Shown here: positions 13,793 through 19,970 of the stretch, in pieces
How the letters are laid out: each line of letters begins with the position of its first letter
Position numbering within the stretch: position 1 is the first letter of the stretch
From: DATMNI01 sp035570275
GTDB taxonomy: Bacteria; Acidobacteriota; Terriglobia; Bryobacterales; Bryobacteraceae
NCBI GenBank assembly: GCA_035570275.1
Contig: DATMNI010000180.1
Coordinates: 1 to 19,970 of the forward strand
DNA: 19,970 nt
Direction of reading: 5' to 3'
The notes under the pieces: model-generated
Told to the model about the DNA's origin: nothing
Seen by the model: only the letters and a program-made list of their open reading frames with translations
The model's database searches: none
Translations under genes and position numbers: made by a program

Positions 13793-14656
13793 TCAAGCGT
13801 CCCTCCGCAAGACCAGGAACACAAAATGACCGAGCATCCGATGCGCCGGAGTTTGCCAGAGCATCCGCTCCAGCCGCTTGCGGCTTGAGTCGGCCTCCCC
13901 CCACCAGGAGCGTGTCCGGCTGCCGGGCGGGCCCGCATCGTAGCGGACAAACTTGCCCGAATTGCCGCGTCCCGCCAAATGGAACCGGCGCGCCGACCGG
14001 AGCAACGCCGGCTCGAAGTGCATGTAGGTCGTGTAGGGGGCGGCCGAGTACACCGGCGATCCGTTCCGTTCCCGCAATGCCTTGACCCACCAACCCGGAG
14101 TCTTCAGCTTCAACCAATGGAGCGGATTCAAGAGACTGCAGATGACCCAGCCCGGGGGCGCCAGGTATTGGGCAAAGGCTTCGAACAACGGTTCCAGGTT
14201 CTGGATCGAATTGAGTACCGCGAAATCGGCCACTACCGCGGACGGAGTGGGCGCCAACGGAAAGCGCGCCAAAAAGGAAGGATACGGCTCCGACCACGCC
14301 AAAATTTTCCCTGAGGCGATCTCCGGCTTGCAACGCTGCTCCAACTGCGCGATCATCCCGGCAGAGTTGTCGTACGCCAGGACCCGATATCCCTTCCGCG
14401 CGTACCGCAGGGCATCGAGGCCGGTACCGCAGCCGAAATCCAGCAGCGCGCTTCCCGGGGATACGCACCGCGATGCCAAATCCACAAACGCCTCGCGCGC
14501 CAGGACGTCGCAGGCGTTGCTGGTGACATGCGCATCGTACCGGGGTGCCAGCTCGTCATGGAAGGCGGCGTTCTGTTTGAAGTCAGTCTCCACGAGGGCC
14601 TCGTATTCGATGATAGCTGGTGCCGGCTGACCAGCTGCGATGGAGGCGGCACGCAA
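13793..14656 (-). CDS. Class I SAM-dependent methyltransferase
   Basis: This 287-residue protein shows the Rossmann-type SAM-binding motif LLDFGCGTGLDALRYA at about 71-86. The post-I acidic loop VLAYDNSAGMI follows, then a motif II/III region with AVVADFAVLNSIQN. The N-terminal FHDELAPRYDAHV is the usual lead-in for this family. It should transfer a methyl group from SAM to a small molecule or lipid-like acceptor; the acceptor is unknown. The TTG at 14656 has AGGA a few bases upstream and is the best start. A later GTG at residue 22 is possible. It probably forms an operon with the flavin-reductase-like gene that follows. HicAB debris lies about 140 bp upstream. Confidence 0.85.
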   Translation of the reverse strand: MRAASIAAGQPAPAIIEYEALVETDFKQNAAFHDELAPRYDAHVTSNACDVLAREAFVDLASRCVSPGSALLDFGCGTGLDALRYARKGYRVLAYDNSAGMIAQLEQRCKPEIASGKILAWSEPYPSFLARFPLAPTPSAVVADFAVLNSIQNLEPLFEAFAQYLAPPGWVICSLLNPLHWLKLKTPGWWVKALRERNGSPVYSAAPYTTYMHFEPALLRSARRFHLAGRGNSGKFVRYDAGPPGSRTRSWWGEADSSRKRLERMLWQTPAHRMLGHFVFLVLRRDA

Positions 14657-14799
14657 ATTCCTGAAGCAACGGTCGGCGAAACGCGCGACGCCTGAGGCGC
14701 GGATCGTGCGGGCTCCGATCCACCGGTCGCAGTCCCGATTTGGGAACGTAAACGTGTTTAGTCTACCGGGGAAAGCGACCTCGGCTTGAGTATGCCCAC

Positions 14800-15036
14800 C
14801 TATTTGACCGCTGCCAGAAACTCCTCAACGGTCAAGGCGGCCTTGGCGATCAACACTCGGAGCATCCCACGCGCGACCTCCGCGTGATCGGGAACCGAGA
14901 GGGTCGCGGGCGCCCGGTTTCGTCATTACTATGTGACTGCCACGTTGACGCGCTACCTTCCAACCCAGGTCTTCAAACGCGCGAGTTCAAACGCGCGGAC
15001 AACATCGCGCGGTCCAAGCACCGGTAAAGCGGGCAT
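14800..15036 (-). pseudogene. hicA: HicA-like mRNA interferase toxin, frameshifted
   Basis: The ATG at 15036 shares a base with the antitoxin stop (TGATG) and opens MPALPVLGPRDVVRAFE. A 14-bp tandem duplication then breaks the frame. Continuing in the shifted frame gives DLGWKVARQRGSHIVMTKPG, the HicA double-stranded-RNA-binding-like fold with the catalytic histidine in GSH. A second, one-base deletion near 14905-14914 shifts again to ATLSVPDHAEVARG and LTVEEFLAAVK. The repaired toxin would have about 73 residues, normal for HicA. The two lesions do not compensate, so no functional toxin can be made from this sequence. Confidence 0.85.
14972..14999 (-). repeat. 14-bp tandem duplication inside hicA
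   Basis: Two adjacent units, ttcaaacgcgcgag and ttcaaacgcgcgga, share their first twelve bases. The duplication explains the first frameshift in the toxin gene and looks like replication slippage. Confidence 0.85.
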
Positions 15037-15242
15037 CAGACGACCACTTCGACCTCGCGAGTGGTCACGGTCGGTGGCATGCCGAGTTCGGCCCGGACGG
15101 CCAGACATTCGCGGATTGCATCGGCGATATTCGACACTGCCTCGGCCTCAGTTTGCCCTTGGCTGACACAACCCGGAATTGTGGGGCATTCGGCAATGTG
15201 CACGCCGTCTTCATCCTGATAGATACTGACACGGAACCTCAT
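15036..15242 (-). CDS. hicB: HicB-family antitoxin, short form
   Basis: This 68-residue protein shows the partial RNase H-like fold of HicB/UPF0150 proteins. The signature is VSIYQDEDGVHIAECPTIPG, then CVSQGQTEAEAVSNIADAI. It ends after a short strand (TREVEVVV) and has no C-terminal helix-turn-helix or ribbon-helix-helix DNA-binding domain, so it probably neutralises HicA by contact only. The ATG at 15242 has GGGA about eight bases upstream and a clear -10 box at 15281-15286. Its partner toxin is broken, making this an orphan antitoxin. Confidence 0.85.
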   Translation of the reverse strand: MRFRVSIYQDEDGVHIAECPTIPGCVSQGQTEAEAVSNIADAIRECLAVRAELGMPPTVTTREVEVVV

Positions 15243-15262
15243 TGTTGCTTTCCCATTTTAGC

Positions 15263-15286
15263 GTACGGCCGGGGCCGCACATTATA
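15263..15286 (-). promoter_or_regulatory. Promoter -10 box and adjacent inverted repeat of hicB
   Basis: On the minus strand a perfect TATAAT lies at 15286-15281, giving a start of transcription near 15274 and a leader of about 30 bases. Directly after it comes GTGCGGCC-CC-GGCCGTAC (15280-15263), an eight-base inverted repeat with one mismatch that would cover the transcription start. A good -35 box is not seen. The repeat is well placed for a repressor, though the short HicB encoded here lacks a DNA-binding domain. Confidence 0.5.
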
Positions 15287-15308
15287 CTCTGGACAGCAAT
15301 GAACAGCG

Positions 15309-18300
15309 TCAGAATGTGAACTTCAGCGCCAACTGAATCACGCGCGGCGTAAAGCCGATGTTGGTGGCCGTGATCTGGCCGAACGTCCCCGCGTTCGTCG
15401 GTATGCCCGCCGGGTTGCGGCTGACGGTCCAACTGGAAATGGTGGTTCCCGGAAGCGCGAAGTTCGCCGTGTTGGTGATATTGTAGGCCTCGCCACGGAG
15501 CGAAAGCTTGTACTTTTCGGCGACCGTGAACTCCTTGAAGGCTGAGAAGTCGACGCCTCTCCAGTGGGGGCCGTAGCACTGGCCGCGCCCTTCATTACCG
15601 GGACCGCCGATGGCTTGCTGCTGGAAGGCGCTGTAATTGATCCAGTCGAAATTCGACTGGTTCGACGCCGCGCAGGACTGTCCTGAGATCTGGTTGGGGC
15701 GGTCCGATGTGATATTCGGCAGATTGATTAAGTTCTGTCCGTCAATCACCGTGAACGGCTGGCCCGATTGCCAGAAAGAGATCGTGTTCACCTGCCACCC
15801 GCCGATCACCGCCTTGGTAAGGCCCTGGGCCGACTTGCCAAACGGAAGTTCATAAGTTAGCCGGATGGTGAACTTATTCTTGAAGCCGATGTTTGAGTTG
15901 CCCCAATCGTAACCGCGATTGTTGACCACCGTTCCAATCGGCTCGGCAATATCGGTCAGGCTGGTCAGGTTGCGGGCGAAGACATAGTTGGCGTTCATGG
16001 TCAACCCTTTGGCATAGCGCCGCTCGAAGACAAATTGGGCCGCGTTGTATTCGCTGGCTCCGCCGGTACCGTAGAGCGTGATCCCCGTAATGTTTGGCAG
16101 TGTCGCGGCGCGAAGGTATGCCGGTGTCACGGCCGTTCCTCCAGGCACGGGCAGATTCGCGTTATAGCTATATTGCAGATGACGCCCAAGCGACCCGACA
16201 TAAGCCGCGGTCAGGACGTTCGCACCGAGTTGCTTCTGCACCGTGAAGTTCCATTCCATGACTTTAGCCCCCGGATAATAATCCGAGTGCGCGGCTAAAG
16301 CCGATTGCAGACCGCCGGCAACCGGTCCGAGCAACTGAGAGACGTTGGGCGGCAAAATGGGAGGCGGACCGTTCTGCAGGTGTCCGATGCCCGCCGGGCA
16401 CACCGTCGATCCCGTTAACGCCGCCGGAGAGCAGGTGAAATTCACCGTCACGAATGGCGGGTTGGCCAGGTTTAGCGAACCCGCGGCATAATCCTGGGCG
16501 AAGTAGCTCATGCCGAATCCGCCACGGAACACCAGCCCCTTACCGGCATTGTAAGCGTAGCCCAGGCGCGGTGCGAACTGCCCCCAGTTGGGCTGCACGC
16601 AGGCACTGGCTCCAATGCAGAACGAGTTCGAGTCGAGCTGATAATTGGAGCGCTGGCCGGTGGCGCTTTGAAGCTGTCCAATGTGATCCCAGCGCAGGCC
16701 GAGGTTGAGCGTCAGCCTGCGGGTGGCATGCCAGTCGTCCTGCAGATAAACGTGAGGCTCCCAGGTGCGATAGTACTGGTAATAGAGGCCAAGCTGCCGC
16801 GTGATGGTGGTGGGAACGCCCAGCAGAAAGTTGGCGAGGCTGTTCGGCGGCGCACCCGCCGTTGCCGACGACCAGGTGAACTGGCCAGTGCCATTCTGGG
16901 CCTGGAAATAGTTCATCTGGCGCCGGATCACGCCGCCGCCTACCTTTACGTTGTGGGCGCCGCGCGTCCACGTCAGCACGCCCTCTTCCTGGAACACGTT
17001 GTTGATGTCGTAAATCGGAACCGAGGTGCAGTCGCCCAGCGAGTTGCAGCTTCCCTGGCCGGTGTACCCGTTGATCGAGACATTCAACAAGCCCGAAACA
17101 TACTTGTTGACGTCGGCCCCGGGAATGCCGAACTTATCGGACAGGTTCGTGCCTTGATTGGCCGAGAGAGTCGCAATATTCAACCGCGTGAATCCGCTCT
17201 TCAATTCCATGACCAGCCTTGGAGTGAAGATGTGAATGTAGTCGAGCATGTAGGCATTCGCGTCTTCGGTGGAGTTACCCGGATAAATGCCATTGCCCGG
17301 ATTAATGTCGCCCACTTTGGGATACAGAGTTGGATATACGGTGGTGGTCGGGTTGTAAGTGAAGCGGGCAAACATGCTGTCCTTGTCGGAGAAGCGGTGA
17401 TCCACCCGCACGTCGGCTGTCTTGGCGAAATACTGATTGTTCACATTACCCGAGTAGTTGGCGGTGGGAGGCGCGCCTGGAATGTTCGCCGCCGGCAGAA
17501 GCGCCAGATACTTCACCGCGACCGGGTCCAGCAGGGAGGGGGCAATCACGGGTCCCTTGACATCCGAGAAATCGCCCGGGTGCGCCAGTTCGTAGGCCGT
17601 CGCCGTCGCCAGCAAGCCCGTATTCTTGCCCTGAATCTGCCGCAAAATCTCGATATCGCCGAAGAAGAAGGTCTTGTCCTTGACGATGTGCCCGCCAATG
17701 CTGCCGCCGAACTGGTTTTGCCGGAACTCCGCACGGCCTATGCCCGCGGTGTTGGCGAAGAAATCGTTGGCATTCAACTTGTCGTTCCGGAAATACTCGT
17801 AGAGTCCGCCGTGGTACGCGTTGGCGCCCGACTTGGTGATCAGATTGATCACCGCGCCGCCCGCTCTTCCCACTTCGGCCGGGTAACTGTTGGTGTCTAC
17901 CTTCACTTCCTCAATTGAGTCGATGGAAGGCCGGAATAGAATCGTGAACTGCTCGCGTTCGTTGTTGTCCATGCCATCCACGAGGTGGTTGTTGAAGGTC
18001 TCGTTCTGCCCGTTAGCCACCACGGCGGCGGTCTGGCGCCGCTCGTCCGGCCGCGTGCCGCTGATAATCGAGTTAGACGGTCCGGCGGCGGCGCCCACCG
18101 TGGTCTCAACCAGTGTTATGAAGTTACGGCCGTTCAGCGGAAGGTCCTGCACGGCCTGCGCCGATACGATATCCCGCAGAGTCGAACTGTCGGTCTGGAG
18201 TGCCGGAGTGGTCGCCCTCACTTCCACGGTCTGGGTGGTATCGCCGACCTGCAACTGGACGTCGGTGCGCGCGCGGTCGCCGGCGACGAGAGTCAAAGTG

Positions 18301-18584
18301 GTCACGGATTTTTTGAAGGCCGGCGCTTCGATGGTCACCGTGTAGGTACCCGGTGGCAACAGGTTAACGACGAAATCGCCCGATCCGGTGGTCAGCATGG
18401 TTCGCTGTTCGGAAGTCGCGGTATTGAAAACCGTGACCTTGGCGCCGGGCAGCACCGCGCCCGCGGAGTCGGTAACCGTACCTAAGATGTCGGCGGTGAT
18501 GAGCTGGCCGAAGGCCGGAACAGCCACCAGGAAACAAACCGCCAGAAGGCAAACCTCAAGCGTGCGAGACAGACGTTGTGTCAT
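15309..18584 (-). CDS. Second TonB-dependent receptor, Oar-like, with carboxypeptidase-regulatory-like domain
   Basis: This 1,091-residue outer-membrane protein has a classical signal peptide ending VPAFGQ. A carboxypeptidase-regulatory-like domain follows at about 28-120 (ILGTVTDSAGAVLPGAKVTV, LLPPGTYTVTIEAPAFKKSV, LQVGDTTQTVEV). The plug has LPLNGRNFITLVETTVGAAA, LVDGMDNNEREQF and GRAGGAVINLITKSGANAYH. A long barrel ends VIQLALKFTF. It is related to but clearly distinct from the receptor at 6259-9492. The frame is open to 18923, but the ATG at 18584 follows a strong GGAGGAGGGG ribosome site and begins the signal peptide, so it is the start. It has its own promoter and no co-directional close neighbour downstream except hicB, which has a separate promoter. 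The substrate is unknown. Confidence 0.9.
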   Translation of the reverse strand: MTQRLSRTLEVCLLAVCFLVAVPAFGQLITADILGTVTDSAGAVLPGAKVTVFNTATSEQRTMLTTGSGDFVVNLLPPGTYTVTIEAPAFKKSVTTLTLVAGDRARTDVQLQVGDTTQTVEVRATTPALQTDSSTLRDIVSAQAVQDLPLNGRNFITLVETTVGAAAGPSNSIISGTRPDERRQTAAVVANGQNETFNNHLVDGMDNNEREQFTILFRPSIDSIEEVKVDTNSYPAEVGRAGGAVINLITKSGANAYHGGLYEYFRNDKLNANDFFANTAGIGRAEFRQNQFGGSIGGHIVKDKTFFFGDIEILRQIQGKNTGLLATATAYELAHPGDFSDVKGPVIAPSLLDPVAVKYLALLPAANIPGAPPTANYSGNVNNQYFAKTADVRVDHRFSDKDSMFARFTYNPTTTVYPTLYPKVGDINPGNGIYPGNSTEDANAYMLDYIHIFTPRLVMELKSGFTRLNIATLSANQGTNLSDKFGIPGADVNKYVSGLLNVSINGYTGQGSCNSLGDCTSVPIYDINNVFQEEGVLTWTRGAHNVKVGGGVIRRQMNYFQAQNGTGQFTWSSATAGAPPNSLANFLLGVPTTITRQLGLYYQYYRTWEPHVYLQDDWHATRRLTLNLGLRWDHIGQLQSATGQRSNYQLDSNSFCIGASACVQPNWGQFAPRLGYAYNAGKGLVFRGGFGMSYFAQDYAAGSLNLANPPFVTVNFTCSPAALTGSTVCPAGIGHLQNGPPPILPPNVSQLLGPVAGGLQSALAAHSDYYPGAKVMEWNFTVQKQLGANVLTAAYVGSLGRHLQYSYNANLPVPGGTAVTPAYLRAATLPNITGITLYGTGGASEYNAAQFVFERRYAKGLTMNANYVFARNLTSLTDIAEPIGTVVNNRGYDWGNSNIGFKNKFTIRLTYELPFGKSAQGLTKAVIGGWQVNTISFWQSGQPFTVIDGQNLINLPNITSDRPNQISGQSCAASNQSNFDWINYSAFQQQAIGGPGNEGRGQCYGPHWRGVDFSAFKEFTVAEKYKLSLRGEAYNITNTANFALPGTTISSWTVSRNPAGIPTNAGTFGQITATNIGFTPRVIQLALKFTF

Positions 18585-18654
18585 ACCCCTCCTCCATTCC
18601 CGATTTTTCCAAAGCTCCCGTAACCCACCTGAACCGGTTAGCCGGTGGCCTGCA

Positions 18655-18683
18655 AATGTACTCTCCGGACAGCCCGGTGTCAA
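18655..18683 (-). promoter_or_regulatory. Sigma70-type promoter of the second receptor
   Basis: On the minus strand TTGACA (18683-18678) is followed after exactly 17 bases by TACATT (18660-18655). Transcription would start near 18648, giving a leader of about 64 bases that contains a small hairpin (ccacc...ggtgg, 18625-18648) before the ribosome site. Confidence 0.65.
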
Positions 18684-18690
18684 GGGGTAG

Positions 18691-18710
18691 TATGCCACTT
18701 TATGCCACTG
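18691..18710 (-). repeat. 10-bp direct repeat upstream of the -35 box
   Basis: The decamer tatgccact(t/g) occurs twice in tandem, seven bases before the TTGACA box of the receptor promoter. The repeats are one helical turn apart, the spacing expected of a direct-repeat activator site. Confidence 0.5.
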
Positions 18711-18881
18711 AGTCCAGCGGCTCCGAGCGTAATTTACATAGAGGTAGACTGGGGCGATCTGAGGAAGGTTAGCAACGAGATTCGGGACTGACGTTGCGTT
18801 GGAGCAATATGCTGCTGGCGGTGGAGACGGCGATTGCAGCGCCATCCTGACGCCGGCAGACAAAACGTCCCCGAGAGTCGT

Positions 18882-18960
18882 CGCCACCACTTCCACCGTC
18901 TGCGTCGTATCGCCGACCTGCAATTTGGACGTCGGTGCGCGCGCGATCGCCTGCGAAATT
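18882..18960 (-). pseudogene. Scrap of a third TonB-dependent receptor gene
   Basis: About 71 bp here align with 18212-18281, the part of the second receptor that encodes GDRARTDVQLQVGDTTQTVE. The match has an extra base (caatttgg against caactgg), which shifts the frame in the middle. Neither the rest of the regulatory-like domain nor any plug or barrel follows. It is a remnant of a paralogous receptor, upstream of and in the same orientation as the intact gene. Confidence 0.75.
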
Positions 18961-18964
18961 GGCG

Positions 18965-19048
18965 GTTTGGGCTAACTGCCCAAACGGGATTTTCTATCTA
19001 ATTGTTAACACTGGAGTTATTGGCTCCATTTGGGCAAATTGCCCAAAC
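18965..19048. promoter_or_regulatory. Pair of 19-bp palindromes, probable operator sites
   Basis: Two sites share the form TTTGGGC-five bases-GCCCAAA. The left is gtttgggc-taact-gcccaaac (18965-18985). The right is tttgggcaa-a-ttgcccaaa (19029-19047), a perfect nine-base inverted repeat. Their centres, 18975 and 19038, are 63 bp apart, and the DNA between them is AT-rich. They lie between the divergent receptor locus and the plus-strand glycosyltransferase. The layout fits a dimeric repressor binding two sites on the same helix face. They lack T-runs, so they are unlikely to be intrinsic terminators. Confidence 0.6.
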
Positions 19049-19224
19049 AGCCCCCATCGGATGGTACGGCTGGTGGTCGGGGCAGTCGCGTCCCCGGTGC
19101 CGGACGCCATCCCTCACTAACGACCCTGGCCGGAATCAGGTCGTGTTACAGTCGCAAGTCCGGTTGGAGACAAACCCACACAGGCGGACCCAAAGGGTGC
19201 CCCGGCCCGTGCTACGGTGGTGCC

Positions 19225-19970
19225 ATGCGGGCGGCGATTGTCCACTACTGGCTGCTGAACCGCCGCGGCGGCGAAAAAGTCTTGGACGCGCTTTGCCGGC
19301 TGCTGCCGGACGCCGACATCTTTACCCTCTTCTGCGACTCGCGAACGCTTAGCCCGGAGGTGCGCCGCCACCGGATCTTCACCAGTTTTCTGAACCCTCT
19401 GCGCCGCTGGCACCGCGGAATGCTGCCGCTCATGCCCATGGCGCTCGAAAGCTTCGATCTGCGGAGCTACGACCTGGTGGTGTCGCATGAATCCGGCCCG
19501 GCCAAAGGCGTGATCACTTCATCATCCACGCGCCACGTCTGCTACTGCCACACGCCCATGCGCTACCTGTGGGATCTCTACCCGGCATACCGCAACGAAT
19601 GGACGGCCTCGCGATGGAAGCGCGCCGCCATGACCCCGCTCACCAATTATCTGCGGTTGTGGGACTTTGCCTCCGCCGCGCGCGTGGACCGCTTCATCGC
19701 CAGCAGCCGCAACGCCCGCACCCGCATCTGGAAAACCTATCGCCGCGAATCGGAGGTGATCTACCCGCCGGTGGACGTGGATTCCTTTCACTGGAAGCCG
19801 GCCGAAGACTACTTGCTGGTAGTGTCCGAACTGGTTCCATACAAGAGGATCGATTGCGCGGTTCGGCTCTTTTCGCGCAGCGGACGGCCGCTACGCATCG
19901 TAGGCAGCGGACCCGAGTACCGCAAACTGCGCGCCATGGCCGCAGCCAACGTCCAGTTTCTGGGCCGCCT
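19225..19970 (+). CDS. GT4-type glycosyltransferase, N-terminal part
   Basis: An open frame of 248 codons starts at the ATG at 19225 (GGTGG four bases upstream) and runs off the right edge. It begins MRAAIVHYWLLNRRGGEKVL, the glycine-rich N-terminal loop of family 4 glycosyltransferases. It continues with CYCHTPMRYLWDLYPAYRNE and VIYPPVDVDSFHW at the domain hinge. The donor domain then opens with LVVSELVPYKRIDCAVRLF, IVGSGPEYRKL and VQFLGR. The HTPMRYLWD block is typical of mannosyl-type transferases in exopolysaccharide clusters. The E-x7-E motif lies beyond the window. It probably acts in the same pathway as the ligase-like protein and glycosyltransferase at the other end of the window. Confidence 0.9.
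   Translation, partial: MRAAIVHYWLLNRRGGEKVLDALCRLLPDADIFTLFCDSRTLSPEVRRHRIFTSFLNPLRRWHRGMLPLMPMALESFDLRSYDLVVSHESGPAKGVITSSSTRHVCYCHTPMRYLWDLYPAYRNEWTASRWKRAAMTPLTNYLRLWDFASAARVDRFIASSRNARTRIWKTYRRESEVIYPPVDVDSFHWKPAEDYLLVVSELVPYKRIDCAVRLFSRSGRPLRIVGSGPEYRKLRAMAAANVQFLGR

Noticed and set aside
13755..14468. The flavin-reductase frame stays open for another 238 codons upstream.
   Set aside because: This part overlaps the methyltransferase, whose frame has clear SAM motifs. The extension has an arginine/glycine-rich composition typical of a shadow frame in GC-rich DNA.
16668..17918. Open frame of 416 codons on the plus strand.
   Set aside because: It is antisense to the second receptor and shows no domain signature.
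18965..19048. Intrinsic terminators or a two-repeat CRISPR.
   Set aside because: The hairpins lack a T-run, there are only two copies, and the DNA between them is not of spacer size or pattern.

Overview
The window looks like a piece of a high-GC acidobacterial genome of the Solibacter/Bryobacter type. The reason is protein style: two Oar-like TonB-dependent receptors of about 1,080-1,090 residues, each with an N-terminal carboxypeptidase-regulatory-like domain and a terminal aromatic residue. The surroundings are exopolysaccharide genes, abutting or overlapping genes, and decayed toxin-antitoxin modules. The lineage is inferred; there is no rRNA or other marker.

Layout. (1) 1-2908, plus strand: end of a polysaccharide chain-length determinant, an O-antigen ligase/polymerase-like membrane protein and a GT4 glycosyltransferase, all overlapping by 4-8 bp. 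Two of the three carry a 15-bp in-frame tandem repeat. (2) 2871-3796, minus strand: a VapBC-type module whose AbrB-like antitoxin is intact and whose PIN toxin is frameshifted twice, plus a small unknown ORF. (3) 3844-10472, minus strand: a tight three-gene operon. It encodes an HprK-like P-loop kinase, then a TonB-dependent receptor (4-bp overlap), then an unusual fusion of a nucleotidyltransferase-like domain to a 12-helix MFS transporter (0-bp spacing). This is the best candidate for an undescribed functional unit. (4) 10301-12637: a mosaic segment bounded by two 221-bp direct repeats that are copies of the 5' end and upstream region of the kinase gene. Between them lie a 3' fragment of nuoN and a membrane-anchored, TPR-like gene of visibly lower GC. 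(5) 12840-15242, minus strand: a flavin-reductase-like protein with a long N-terminal extension, a SAM methyltransferase, and a HicAB-type module with intact antitoxin and broken toxin. (6) 15309-18584, minus strand: a second TonB-dependent receptor with a good sigma70-type promoter; behind it lies a scrap of a third receptor gene. (7) 18965-19048: two near-identical 19-bp palindromes 63 bp apart. (8) 19225-end, plus strand: a second GT4 glycosyltransferase running off the window.

The plus-strand genes at both ends are polysaccharide genes, so the roughly 16 kb between them reads as an accessory block set into, or beside, an exopolysaccharide locus. No tRNA, rRNA, CRISPR array or transposase gene was recognised. 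All similarity statements come from reading motifs by eye.
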